Shown: positions 8,396 to 16,798 of the stretch, in pieces
How positions within the stretch are numbered: position 1 is the first letter of the stretch
Layout of the letters: every line of letters begins with the position of its first letter
Origin: Nostoc desertorum CM1-VF14
GTDB lineage: Bacteria; Cyanobacteriota; Cyanobacteriia; Cyanobacteriales; Nostocaceae
NCBI GenBank assembly: GCA_019359245.1
Contig: JAHHHR010000016.1
Coordinates: forward strand, 1 to 64,000
Length of the DNA: 64,000 bases
Direction: 5' to 3'
Notes under the pieces: model-generated
Databases searched by the model: none
Told to the model about the DNA's origin: nothing
Seen by the model: the letters and a program-made list of their open reading frames with translations, nothing else
Made by a program: the position numbers and the translations under genes

Positions 8396-8818
8396 ATGAC
8401 AGCACAATTACTCAATATAGATCAGCCATTGCGGTCACACAAGGTTAGACGAGTTTTGCTAGTTGAAGACCATTATCTCAATCGGATGTTGCTAAGTGAC
8501 TATCTGAGTTACTGTGGGTACGATGTCCAAAGCTTATCAGAAGGCTCTACTTTTTTCTCAACTATAGATAAATTTGAGCCAGATTTGATTTTATTAGACT
8601 TAAAATTACCCGATATTGACGGTTATTCCCTCTTAAAAGAAGTCCAGCAAAGACCTGATTTTTCAAAAATACCTATCATTGTGGTTTCAGCCTTTGCTTT
8701 TAAAGCAGATCAAGAACTAGCTCTGAGTTTGGGTGCACGTCGCTATTTTGTAAAACCTTTAGAACTCAAGGATCTCATTCTTACAATTGAAGAAGAGTTG
8801 ACTTTTAGCCACAGATAA
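8396..8818 (+). CDS. CheY-like single-domain response regulator
   Basis: The 140-aa product is a stand-alone receiver domain: acidic pair E24/D25 (LLVEDHYLNR), phosphoacceptor D68 (LILLDLKLPDIDG), switch Ser98 (IIVVSAF) and Lys120 (FVKPL). No output domain follows, so it should act by protein-protein contact, as in phosphorelay or motility regulators. No kinase gene is adjacent. A long AT-rich upstream region suggests independent regulation. The 59-codon gene on the opposite strand converges with it at the 3' end. Confidence 0.9.
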   Translation: MTAQLLNIDQPLRSHKVRRVLLVEDHYLNRMLLSDYLSYCGYDVQSLSEGSTFFSTIDKFEPDLILLDLKLPDIDGYSLLKEVQQRPDFSKIPIIVVSAFAFKADQELALSLGARRYFVKPLELKDLILTIEEELTFSHR

Positions 8819-8839
8819 GCTTTTCTGCTAGGCGTGCAT

Positions 8840-9019
8840 TTATTCAGCTTTTTGCTCTGCAATAAACTCTTCTACTTGCTCACTAATATGTTGCATAGAA
8901 CTGCCAATTTTTGAAATTTTATGTTGTACTTGCACTAACAGCAAAACTGCTGTTTGCAGATCATTGAGTGTTTCAGCCATAGCTTCCCGGTACTGGGCTT
9001 CAAAGTCTTGCGGGTTCAT
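8840..9019 (-). CDS. Small alpha-helical protein of unknown function (59 aa)
   Basis: A complete 59-codon frame runs from ATG 9019 to TAA 8840: MNPQDFEAQYREAMAETL... then LQTAVLLLVQVQHKISKIGSSM and a charged tail EEFIAEQKAE. Heptad-like hydrophobic spacing suggests a single coiled coil. The composition is protein-like rather than repeat-like and the frame is free of the AT-rich character of the flanks, which is why I call it real. It converges with the CheY-like gene (21 bp apart). Function unknown. Confidence 0.6.
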   Translation of the reverse strand: MNPQDFEAQYREAMAETLNDLQTAVLLLVQVQHKISKIGSSMQHISEQVEEFIAEQKAE

Positions 9020-9341
9020 AGTTTAGATATTACTTGAAATTATTATAATTGCTATATTTCCAATCATATTCGTAAACTTAACTTACTAAATCCGTTAAAT
9101 CGCTTAATGTTAGAAGTTTACTTAAAAGTCAAAAAGATTGTTTAACAATAACTATTTGGACAATATTTATATAATTGATATATTAAAAATATAATTACTC
9201 TCAATAATTAAAACACAAGTTTATCTAAAATAATAAAAAAAAATATTTATATACAAGAATGAATTTTTAAATAAGAAATCATTGCCGATTTTAAAATCTT
9301 AATTAGAGATTCAAAAAGCCAAATTTTTATTGTGACAGTAG
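9020..9341. other. Very AT-rich spacer upstream of the structured RNA
   Basis: Roughly 320 bp of AT-rich sequence with poly-A/T tracts and no ORF or hairpin of note. TATTGT at 9329-9334 could serve as a -10 box for the downstream RNA. Confidence 0.5.
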
Positions 9342-9552
9342 TAGTCTGCGACTAAGATCACGGCTAGGCAAACTCTCATCTACTTCAAAGCTCTGACGCT
9401 TGTAGCAGAATGTCTAGTAGGCTATGGCGGAAGTTGCACCTTTAACAAGAGGATTTTGCCTCAAGTCTTGTTAATTGAGATGGTAGCTGGATTTACGCCA
9501 TGCTTGCTGTACTATCTCAAAAACCGAGCCATCCTGCGGGAAGTGCAGACTA
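9342..9552 (+). ncRNA. Candidate structured RNA, 6S-like (ssrS)
   Basis: About 210 nt of non-coding sequence fold into one long rod. A closing helix pairs TAGTCTGC (9342-9349) with GCAGACTA (9545-9552). An internal open region follows, then TAGTA (9415-9419) with TACTA (9510-9514), ATGGCG (9424-9429) with CGCCAT (9496-9501), and an apical stem TTAACAAGA (9442-9450) with TCTTGTTAA (9466-9474). A closed end, a large central bubble and an irregular apical stem are the hallmarks of 6S RNA, which mimics an open promoter and binds RNA polymerase. Base composition differs sharply from the AT-rich flank. Strand is assigned from a possible TATTGT -10 box. It could instead be an unrelated structured RNA or a long uvrC leader. 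Confidence 0.45.
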
Positions 9553-9651
9553 AAAGCCTACCTAATTTACATTTACTTGATAAATACTCTGTTAAATCGG
9601 CAGGAAAAAATAATTTTTCTTAAAATAGAGAAAGATTACCTAATTTTGGTT

Positions 9652-11553
9652 GTGGCAATATCTACTCAAATACTACCACTGGTTAAAGAACCAGAAAGAC
9701 TGGAAAACCGTCTAGCTGAAATTCCACCGGAACCGGGGGTTTATTTCATGCGGGACAGTAGCGATCGCATTATATATATAGGTAAATCACGTAAGTTGCG
9801 ATCGCGTGTCCGTTCCTATTTCCGGGATGGCTACAACAAGAGTGAACGCATCGCCACGATGGTCAAGTTGGTGACAGAAATTGAATTCATCGTCACTGAT
9901 ACCGAAGCTGAGGCCCTAGCCCTAGAAGCAAATTTGATCAAGCAGCACCAACCATACTTTAACGTGTTGCTCAAAGATGATAAAAAATATCCTTATCTCT
10001 GCATCACTTGGTCAGAAGATTATCCGCGAATTTTTATTACCCGTAAACGTCAATTCGGCAAAGAAAAGGATAAATTTTACGGGCCTTATACTGATGCTGG
10101 TCTATTGCGAGAAATTGTCCGGCTGTGTAAGCGGATCTTTCCACAGCGACAACGACCTCAACCACTTTTCAAAGACCGTCCTTGCTTGAATTATGATTTA
10201 GGGCGTTGTCCGGGTGTGTGTCAACAGATGATTTCACCAGAGGAATATCGCAAAATTGTCCAAAAAATAGCGATGGTCTTCCAAGGACGAACTCAGGAAC
10301 TGATTGATATTTTGACTCAACAGATGAATGCAGCATCTGAAAACTTAAACTTTGAGTCAGCAGCGCGGATTCGTGATCAAATTTCTGGGTTGAAGTCGCT
10401 GACAGCCAATCAAAAAGTTTCGTTACCAGATGATACAGTTTCGCGGGATGCGGTGGCGTTAGCCTTGCCGTCAGGCATCGCGCTGGCAGCTAACGAAGAA
10501 TACGCTTGCATTCAACTATTCCAGATTCGCGCTGGGCAATTGGTAGGACGCTTGGCCTTTGTAGCGGATGCTCACGCCGAACCAGGAGCTATTTTACAAC
10601 GAGCTTTAGAGGAACATTACCAAACTGCTGACTCAGTGGAAATACCTTTAGAGATTTTGGTACAGCATGATTTACCAGATAGCGAAATATTGGCGGATGT
10701 CTTAACTCAACGTAAAGGAAAAAAAGTCACAATCTTGACTCCTTTGCGGCAAACTAAGGCAGAATTAATTGAGATGGTAGAGCGAAATGCCCAGTATGAA
10801 TTGCAAAGAATGCAAAAATTAGGCGATCGCAATGACCAAGCAATGCAAGATTTAGCAGCCATTCTTGATTTACCAGATGTACCCCACCGCATCGAAGGTT
10901 ATGACATTTCCCATATTCAAGGGTCAAATGCAGTAGCTTCGCAAGTCGTTTTTATCGATGGATTACCTGCCAAACAGCATTATCGCCACTACAAAATTAA
11001 AAATCCCACTGTGACGGCGGGACATTCAGATGATTTTGCTAGTCTTGCTGAAGTTATTGGGCGACGGTTCCGTAAGTATGCTGACGATCCACAGTTGTCA
11101 CGTTTGGGTAATCCAGATTGGCCTGATTTAATCATGATCGATGGCGGTAAAGGTCAACTATCATCAGTTGTCGCCGTTTTGCAAGAGATGAATTTATTAG
11201 AAGACTTACGAGTTGTGAGTCTGGCGAAGCAACGAGAAGAGATTTTTTTACCGGGAGAATCTAAACCCTTAACAACTGATTCAGAACAATCAGGGGTACA
11301 GTTGTTGCGTCGGTTGCGGGATGAAGCGCACCGGTTTGCAGTGACTTTCCATCGTCAGCAACGCAGTGATAAATTGAAGCGATCGCGTTTAGATGAAATT
11401 CCTGGCTTAGGACATCATCGACAAAAACAGCTACTAGGGCATTTTCGCTCAGTTGATTATATTCGGCAAGCTGCACCCACACAACTTGCTGAGGTTCCAG
11501 GAATCGGACCGCGTTTGGCTCAAGAAATTTACGATTATTTTCATCCTTCTTGA
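9652..11553 (+). CDS. uvrC: UvrC, excinuclease ABC subunit C
   Basis: The 633-aa product is a full-length UvrC: GIY-YIG nuclease domain at the N-terminus (PGVYFMRD...[13 protein letters not shown]), the Cys-containing region ([13 protein letters not shown]), a UVR motif ([12 protein letters not shown]), the RNase H-like second nuclease domain ([23 protein letters not shown]) and C-terminal helix-hairpin-helix motifs ([25 protein letters not shown]). It makes both incisions in nucleotide excision repair. The frame is open from TTG 9577, but GTG 9652 gives [18 protein letters not shown], the same N-terminal length as I recall for other Nostoc UvrC proteins. The gene follows directly on the structured RNA. 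Confidence 0.95.
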   Translation: MAISTQILPLVKEPERLENRLAEIPPEPGVYFMRDSSDRIIYIGKSRKLRSRVRSYFRDGYNKSERIATMVKLVTEIEFIVTDTEAEALALEANLIKQHQPYFNVLLKDDKKYPYLCITWSEDYPRIFITRKRQFGKEKDKFYGPYTDAGLLREIVRLCKRIFPQRQRPQPLFKDRPCLNYDLGRCPGVCQQMISPEEYRKIVQKIAMVFQGRTQELIDILTQQMNAASENLNFESAARIRDQISGLKSLTANQKVSLPDDTVSRDAVALALPSGIALAANEEYACIQLFQIRAGQLVGRLAFVADAHAEPGAILQRALEEHYQTADSVEIPLEILVQHDLPDSEILADVLTQRKGKKVTILTPLRQTKAELIEMVERNAQYELQRMQKLGDRNDQAMQDLAAILDLPDVPHRIEGYDISHIQGSNAVASQVVFIDGLPAKQHYRHYKIKNPTVTAGHSDDFASLAEVIGRRFRKYADDPQLSRLGNPDWPDLIMIDGGKGQLSSVVAVLQEMNLLEDLRVVSLAKQREEIFLPGESKPLTTDSEQSGVQLLRRLRDEAHRFAVTFHRQQRSDKLKRSRLDEIPGLGHHRQKQLLGHFRSVDYIRQAAPTQLAEVPGIGPRLAQEIYDYFHPS

Positions 11554-11623
11554 TATGGGTGAAAAGCATATGACATAAGTCGTTGAAAATTTCAACGAGT
11601 AAAGTCTTAATTCCAAGGCAGTA

Positions 11624-12022
11624 TTACTCAGCATCTATGCTGTAGTATCGATTCTCAAAAGTTGTCGAATTCTTCTGTGCTTCCCTAGAAAGCCAAAGCA
11701 TCACGTAGAGGCCAAAATATTGTTGTTTTTCTTTTTCGTTATAATTCACAAATTTTTCAGCCTGTTGATATCGTTCTAAGGCTTGCCGAAAGTTCTTTTT
11801 TGTAACTTTCTCTCCTAATGCCTGAGATAGCAATTGCCATAACGCAGACCCTACATCCTTTTTTATATAATCAAGGCAGTAGCCGCGATCGTTGGCAAAC
11901 TGTTCGTATGTCTGATTTTCAGAAGATGCTTTTAACAAATCACTTTGTAAATCAGTTAAATGTCTACCAGATGACTGATTTACCACTTTATCCGCAATAG
12001 TTAATAACTCTTGAATGTTCAT
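11624..12022 (-). CDS. vMAP-type N-terminal helix-turn-helix domain protein
   Basis: The 132-aa product resembles the N-terminal HTH domain of vMAP (vWA-MoxR associated) proteins: LTDLQSDLLKASSENQTYEQFAND, CLDYIKKDVGSALWQLLSQALGEKVTKKNFRQAL. In cyanobacteria this domain normally heads larger proteins with NACHT/WD40, caspase or TIR partners in signalling or conflict systems. Here it is followed by only about 40 residues of helical tail and no effector domain, and no partner gene is adjacent. It is probably a solo regulator or the remnant of a larger gene. It converges with uvrC. Confidence 0.7.
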   Translation of the reverse strand: MNIQELLTIADKVVNQSSGRHLTDLQSDLLKASSENQTYEQFANDRGYCLDYIKKDVGSALWQLLSQALGEKVTKKNFRQALERYQQAEKFVNYNEKEKQQYFGLYVMLWLSREAQKNSTTFENRYYSIDAE

Positions 12023-13276
12023 ACTTCAAATTAATCTAATGAATTTCATGCAGATGTTTAATTATTGAAAAATAAAGGATTTAAAAGGCTTTCTATCAAA
12101 GTTAATTCACTGCGTCACCGGGGTTCTTTGGGTTGTAGCAAGTGGCGTAAGAGGCTGCACTAAAGCACACGGTTATTTTGAATTTTTAATAGGTTGATAT
12201 AGCAATGCGGTTTAATTTATCAACTTACTTCTAAAGGCAGGGAACACAAAAAAAGAGAGGTAGAGGAATTGGACATTTTTTCAAAAGCCAAATAGGAGTC
12301 ATATAACATTTATGAATTTGAGATGAGCTTAACTCTAGTTTCTCTAAGTATTACTAATGGTACAATGGTATTAACTTATTTCTCAGGAAGTTTATTTGAT
12401 CTTTAATAAATTTTCTTTTATTGATGAGTTTTTAAAAAAGTTTATTTAAGCTTCATTTTATCTTTAAATTTTTATCATCATTGCTTTAAAATTTTGTTTA
12501 TTCTCTCCTCCTTTAGAGCGGCTAAATCACCATTAGTAAGATCATCGGCTTGGATCGATATTTCTAAAGCTGACAATAGCGATCGCAAGTGTTTGCAGAA
12601 AATCTACCGATAACAAAGTTACTCAAAAAACAAATTTTGAGAGATTTTGAGCAGATTATCTTCATCTAGCTCAATTTAATAGCTAATACCGTAATTATTC
12701 GAGATGCAGCGCCCAGTATGGAAGGAGTAAGCAAAATTTTAAATTCAAAATGCTTACGAAGGTAGCCTTTTGACTGTCTTTATCATAACTTTATTTCTGC
12801 CGTGTTGTACTAATTAGGAAATGACAGAGCCAAGTTAATAAACTTGATTAGAAGCTTGATATAAGAATGTTACTTGTTTTTTGAAAACGCAGATTAGTAA
12901 AAGCTTTACTTACACCAGACTTATAGTTTCAGTATATTAGCAGAAATCAAGCTGGAATTTTATATCCGCTCTATGAATATTAATATTTGCCAATTTCCCA
13001 CTTAATCCCACAAAACCCCCCTCGTCTTTTTATCTAATCGTTGAGAATATTAATTTGTCATAAACAACAAACAGCAAAAGTTCATAAACCTCAGAACTAA
13101 GTAGGTCAGCATAAAAATTTGTCGTTGGGATAAGGCAGGAGGTAGGAGGTAGGAAGCAAGAAGAAAGATAATTTTTTCTTAATCTATCTTTCTTCATAGA
13201 GTTTGGTTTAATTCTGCCAACTTACTTAAGCCATGACTCTTAACATCCTTACTTTGCAATATCTAAAAAACTTCAA
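12023..13276. other. Long gene-poor region with a possible gene remnant
   Basis: About 1.25 kb without a convincing gene. On the minus strand 12603 to 12478 reads, without a start codon, IFCKHLRSLLSALEISIQ followed by ADDLTNGDLAALKEERINK and a stop. It looks coding-like and contains a HIP1 site, so it may be the tail of a decayed gene of unknown family. Otherwise the region is AT-rich, with a short AGGAGGT heptamer array at about 13138-13152 before the secreted-protein cluster. Confidence 0.45.
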
Positions 13277-13894
13277 ATGTTTAAAAAAGCTCTACGATTC
13301 TTTACTAACCATTCCTTACTATGTCTACTCGGAGTAGCTAGCATAAATCTCGAAGCCCAAGCACAATCTGTAACTAACTCTGTTAATTCTCAATCTCAGC
13401 CTAATCAAGAACAGACTCTTGATAACCAACAACGAAACTCGGCTGCAATTAATCAAACAGGAGTTTATAACCTTGGTGAATCGGCTACTTATAAGATTCA
13501 AGGATTAGCTGGAATACATGTTGTGTGTCCGCGACCATCTTTAATATTAGGGACTTCTTTGAGTTCCTATGACGGGATTAGTTTTTCCAATAATGCCTCT
13601 TATGGTGTGAATGCTGCTATAGTTTTCCCTCTTGGCGGAAGCTTAGAGAATACTTGCAAGCGAATGGCTGAAACTATTTCTCGTAAGACTCAATATGATG
13701 TAGAGATTATCAATGCTCGTGCCTGTGCTGAACTAATTGGTGCTGGTATCCAACTAAACCCCGACAGCTTTCCTACTATTTCTGCTGTCTGTCAAGGGGT
13801 TGCTATAAACAGAACTAATACAAAAGAACCTAACAAACTTCCCCGGTTCCAGTCTCAAGAATTACCTAACAATGAGGCTGAAAAAGACAACTAA
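13277..13894 (+). CDS. Secreted protein of unknown function
   Basis: The 205-aa product has a signal peptide (MFKKALRFF, hydrophobic LLCLLGVASI, probable cleavage after AQA) and a mature part with a Gln/Asn/Ser-rich N-terminal stretch, a central region with small and aromatic residues (YNLGESATYKIQGLAG) and four cysteines (HVVCPRPS, ENTCKRM, ARACAELI, SAVCQGV), compatible with disulfides in the periplasm. I recognise no family. It is followed after 20 bp by the first of two tandem secreted paralogues with a good AGAGGAT ribosome-binding site, so the two are probably co-transcribed. Confidence 0.7.
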   Translation: MFKKALRFFTNHSLLCLLGVASINLEAQAQSVTNSVNSQSQPNQEQTLDNQQRNSAAINQTGVYNLGESATYKIQGLAGIHVVCPRPSLILGTSLSSYDGISFSNNASYGVNAAIVFPLGGSLENTCKRMAETISRKTQYDVEIINARACAELIGAGIQLNPDSFPTISAVCQGVAINRTNTKEPNKLPRFQSQELPNNEAEKDN

Positions 13895-13914
13895 TTTACA
13901 AAGAGGATAAACTG

Positions 13915-14286
13915 ATGAAAAAAATTCTTGGTTTGGCCATACTTGCTACCTTCTTTGCTACCCCTGCTTTTGCTGGTGAAACTTTTGTTCGTAACGAGTG
14001 GACAGATAGTCACAGCAAAACATACAGTGACTTAAATCTTCATTCAACAACCCATTCAACTCGAAATGAAGATTATAGTTCTTGGGCTGATAAGGTTTAT
14101 ATTGATGGTGGTATTAATACTAAAGGCAAAAATGGGGTTTCCTTTAATGACTTCACTGTTCATTCCGCTGCTTCTGAGCTAGAAGGTAGCTTTCATGAAA
14201 GTATTCTAAGCAAAATAGAAGGTACTATTAAGACTATTACTGAGACTGATACTACTGCTCACGAAACCAGCGCAGGCGTTCGTTAA
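13915..14286 (+). CDS. Small secreted protein, paralogue 1
   Basis: The 123-aa product has a signal peptide (MKKILGLAILATFFATPAFA) and a mature 103-residue protein rich in Ser/Thr/His/Asp with no cysteine. It is clearly homologous to the next gene: shared positions include GETFV-x-N-x-WT, N-STR-N near residues 45-50, FTV-x-x-A-x-x-EL-x-GSFHE and the extreme C-terminus E(T/S)SAG(V/I)R. Polar, strand-forming composition suggests an extracellular beta-rich subunit, but no known family was recognised. A hairpin follows the gene. Confidence 0.75.
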   Translation: MKKILGLAILATFFATPAFAGETFVRNEWTDSHSKTYSDLNLHSTTHSTRNEDYSSWADKVYIDGGINTKGKNGVSFNDFTVHSAASELEGSFHESILSKIEGTIKTITETDTTAHETSAGVR

Positions 14287-14320
14287 TCTTAATAGTATCT
14301 GATACGATTGCAACGATTCT

Positions 14321-14339
14321 AGGGTGGATTAACCACCCT
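14321..14339 (+). terminator. Hairpin after paralogue 1
   Basis: AGGGTGG (14321-14327) pairs with CCACCCT (14333-14339). The T run is weak and displaced, so it may attenuate rather than fully stop transcription into paralogue 2. The equivalent hairpin after paralogue 2 has retained its T run. Confidence 0.55.
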
Positions 14340-14412
14340 GGAACTTCTTTTAGTTCCTTTGACGAATTAATTTTTCTGATAAAGGCAACTAATTTATCAT
14401 GAGGACGAAGTA

Positions 14413-14793
14413 ATGAAGAAAGTTCTTTGTTTAGCTATTCTTGCTACTTTGTTTGCTAGCCCTGCTAAAGCAGGTGAAACTTTTGTCTTGAACCACTGGA
14501 CAACTCAGCAGAGCAGAACAGAGACTAATTTAAACATCGATAATGTAACCAATTCAACTCGCACCCAAAATTACAACTCTTCGTCCAATCAGATTTACAT
14601 GGATGGTAAGGTTGAGAACGAATACAACAATGGTAAGGTTGAAAAAGTTTTTAAGGGTTTTACTGTTCAAAATGCTGGTACTGAACTAAATGGTAGTTTT
14701 CATGAACAGATGACAGCTAGAGTATGGGGTACAATCAATACTATTATTCATTCATACACCAGCATCCACGAAAGCAGTGCAGGTATTCGTTAG
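14413..14793 (+). CDS. Small secreted protein, paralogue 2
   Basis: The 126-aa product is a tandem duplicate of the preceding gene, with signal peptide MKKVLCLAILATLFASPAKA and the same GETFV, STR, FTV...EL-GSFHE and C-terminal ESSAGIR landmarks. Homology extends upstream: both genes are preceded by GGCAACTAATTTA-type or CAACTAATTTA-type sequence plus a GAGGA ribosome-binding site, so the duplication included the leader. The middle is divergent and slightly longer (YNNGKVEKVFKG). Function is unknown; a surface or matrix role is inferred from export and repetition. Confidence 0.75.
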   Translation: MKKVLCLAILATLFASPAKAGETFVLNHWTTQQSRTETNLNIDNVTNSTRTQNYNSSSNQIYMDGKVENEYNNGKVEKVFKGFTVQNAGTELNGSFHEQMTARVWGTINTIIHSYTSIHESSAGIR

Positions 14794-14828
14794 TTGTGAC
14801 CACGCTTGATATACTTGTAGAGAATTTT

Positions 14829-14853
14829 AGGGTGGTTATTCCGCCCTTTTTTT
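14829..14853 (+). terminator. Rho-independent terminator after paralogue 2
   Basis: AGGGTGG and CCGCCCT (one G-T pair) enclose TTATT and are followed by seven T residues. The T run ends exactly at the ATG of the next gene (14854). Confidence 0.8.
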
Positions 14854-15306
14854 ATGAAATATTCAATATTATTAGTTGTTGTTTTATTGGCATGGATTAC
14901 GTTTGTCTATGTCCATAGAGTTGTTTCTATTACTCAGATGCCTACCTTTTTTATAAACTCTATGTTCAAAGTTTTTCATCAAAAGCCCAATAAAGCTATA
15001 CAGATTAAACAAATAAATTTGTCATCTGAAATCAGGGAAAATTTATATAACTCTATATCTACAGGTATGTCATATGATGAAGTTCGTTCCATTCTAGGCT
15101 GGGATGGTATCTTGATTTATGAAAACAATATCGATTCCGCTGATGGACAAATACATGAAAAGATTTACCAGTGGAACAATCAAGATTTTTATTTGACTGA
15201 TTACGAATCTCAAAGAGCAGATATTATCAATCCATACTGGAGTTTCACACTTAGATTTCAAAACGGTATCCTTATCAATAAAGCATCCTTTAACCCACAA
15301 ACCTAG
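14854..15306 (+). CDS. Membrane-anchored protein with BamE/DUF3862-like domain
   Basis: The 150-aa product has one N-terminal hydrophobic anchor (YSILLVVVLLAWITFVYVH) and a C-terminal domain with the pattern I-x-x-GMSYDEVRSILG...YQW...LRFQNGILINKASF. That pattern is typical of the SmpA/OmlA (BamE) and DUF3862 superfamily, periplasmic modules that often act as lipoproteins or inhibitors. No lipobox cysteine is present. Its ATG abuts the T tract of the upstream terminator, leaving no room for a Shine-Dalgarno site, so either translation depends on read-through or the true start is internal. The location suggests a link to the secreted paralogues. Confidence 0.65.
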   Translation: MKYSILLVVVLLAWITFVYVHRVVSITQMPTFFINSMFKVFHQKPNKAIQIKQINLSSEIRENLYNSISTGMSYDEVRSILGWDGILIYENNIDSADGQIHEKIYQWNNQDFYLTDYESQRADIINPYWSFTLRFQNGILINKASFNPQT

Positions 15307-15384
15307 AAGGGCGATCGCTAATCTTCTCTGTATAAACACTTAGTGTTTGTGACTTAATACTATCTCATAATGGTAACGATACTT

Positions 15385-15590
15385 ATAAACACTATATTGC
15401 TAACCCGTTCCTAAAAATCTTCTTGCACAGTCGAAACCTGATCGATAATTTTATCCCTCGCTAAAACGCCAATTCAGTAATCATGGAAGAACCTCTCCCC
15501 CAACCCTGGTGGGGTGGTTAGGTTTTGATTGCTGAATCGATGCTCTAGGTTGGGGTTGTAGCCTCCAGTAGTGCAGAAATCACACGCCAA
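15385..15590 (-). pseudogene. rlmN pseudogene fragment, split by a foldback element
   Basis: This stretch closely resembles the part of rlmN around 17815-17935, in the same orientation. Shared strings include AATCTTCTTGCACAGT, CCTGATCGA and GCAGAAATCACAC. On the minus strand it corresponds to the radical-SAM cysteine region (CDFC...GGY...EIVDQVL...). Similarity is interrupted at about 15462-15541 by a hairpin element and the frame is destroyed. It is about 2.3 kb from the intact gene and is best explained as a decayed partial duplication. Confidence 0.8.
15471..15538. mobile_element. Foldback (MITE-like) element
   Basis: Imperfect terminal inverted repeats AATTCAGTAATCA (15471-15483) and TGATTGCTGAATC (15526-15538), 11 of 13 matching, enclose a second hairpin (AACCTCTCCCCCA against TGGGGTGGTTAGGTT). 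At about 68 bp it is non-coding. It sits inside the rlmN fragment, which shows insertion after the duplication. Target-site duplication is not clear. Confidence 0.6.
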
Positions 15591-16070
15591 GAGAATCTTG
15601 AGCGAAAAAAGCTGTTGCTTTAGAAGTTCGCTAGTTTTAATGAAACTACCTCACCAGAATTAATCTCATAAATCTTGCTAACAAAGATTAACTAAATCTT
15701 AAGATAGATATTTTGTGACTAAATATACAGTATTTTCCGGGTTTTAATTTTTGAATACAAGAATAGCTTTTTTTGTATCCGTCTGAAATGGCTATAAATA
15801 AGGCTCTCTCAAGGCATTCCTCATAGGGATCAGTAAAAATCTAAGCGGCATTTAATTAAAAAACAATTTATGTATCTAAAGCGGGAGGGTAATATCACTG
15901 AAATCATAGGATAATATACAAAGATATCGAAAAGTTTTGAAATCTGAAATTTTGTTTAAAATAATCAACAAATATTACAGCAGTTTGTTAAGTTGGGTCG
16001 AGCCAGGATTTTTACTGGTTTAACTTCTAACTTTCCCAAATAAAAAATAATTACAACCAGGGGTTTTAAA
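15591..16070. other. AT-rich intergenic region
   Basis: No ORF, RNA or strong repeat recognised over about 480 bp. It presumably contains the promoter for the small zinc-ribbon gene at 16071. Confidence 0.5.
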
Positions 16071-16250
16071 ATGCAGATAGTACAAAAAATTTACTGCCCC
16101 AATTGTGGCAGCAAAGCTGAACGTTATTATATTTCTGATAGTCAATTAACTCGGACACAATGCCCAAGTTGTGACTATTTAATGATTAGTTGCACTCGCA
16201 CTGGCAAAGTCATTGAGGCTTATGCTCCAGGAATTTTTGCACACCGCTAG
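16071..16250 (+). CDS. Small zinc-ribbon protein (59 aa)
   Basis: A complete 59-codon gene with two CxxC knuckles (YCPNCGS and QCPSCDY), giving a four-cysteine zinc ribbon, followed by the well-defined tail CTRTGKVIEAYAPGIFAHR. Small cyanobacterial proteins of this type are often mislabelled as replication restart helicase PriA because of the zinc-binding motif; no helicase domain is present. An AGGGG sequence precedes the ATG. Function is unknown; a nucleic-acid or protein-binding role is inferred from the ribbon. Confidence 0.8.
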   Translation: MQIVQKIYCPNCGSKAERYYISDSQLTRTQCPSCDYLMISCTRTGKVIEAYAPGIFAHR

Positions 16251-16327
16251 ATAAGAAAAATTAAAAATTGGAGAATGTTTTCTCTAATTTTTAATAATAA
16301 AGCTATTACTCAGGAATTTTGAAGACT

Positions 16328-16798
16328 TTACAAATTGTTTTTCTGTTGTCTGAGTTGTTGCTGTCGTATCTGTTCTTGTAATCTTAATTCTTGCTGTTGT
16401 CTAATTTGTTGATCTTGTCTGAGTTGTTGCTGTTGTATTCTTAGTTGTTGCTGTCGTGTAAATTCTTGCTGTTGGAGTCTTGTTTCTTGCTGTCGTATTC
16501 TCAGTTGTTGCTGGCGTATTAGTTCTTGCCGTTGTTGTGTAAATTCTTGCTGTTGTAGCCTTAGTTTTTGTTGTAGTTGTGGTTGCTGAAACTGTTGCCG
16601 AAGCAATGTTTCCTTAAATTGCTCTTGTGTTCGCTGAGTTTGCTCCTCTTGTTGTCGTCTCATTCTTTCTTCAGAAGACTCAGGTAGCTGAGGATTCGTC
16701 GGAATCATTTGTGTATAAGCAGGGGAATTAATCCATAAAGCTTTTGCAAGCACAATCAATAATAGCCATGCTTTAACCATTAATAAGCGATTCAACAT
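16328..16798 (-). CDS. Secreted Gln/Arg-rich low-complexity protein
   Basis: The 156-aa product has an N-terminal signal peptide (MVKAWLLLIVLAKALWI, cleavage near SPAYT), so ATG 16798 or the second ATG six codons later could start it. The mature part is almost entirely Gln, Arg, Leu and Glu in a loose repeat around RQQQLRIRQQ and LQQQEFTRQQ. This predicts a long exported coiled coil or intrinsically disordered polyampholyte. No family is recognised. Upstream is a 465-bp spacer that contains a perfect 17-bp palindrome. Confidence 0.7.
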   Translation of the reverse strand: MLNRLLMVKAWLLLIVLAKALWINSPAYTQMIPTNPQLPESSEERMRRQQEEQTQRTQEQFKETLLRQQFQQPQLQQKLRLQQQEFTQQRQELIRQQQLRIRQQETRLQQQEFTRQQQLRIQQQQLRQDQQIRQQQELRLQEQIRQQQLRQQKNNL

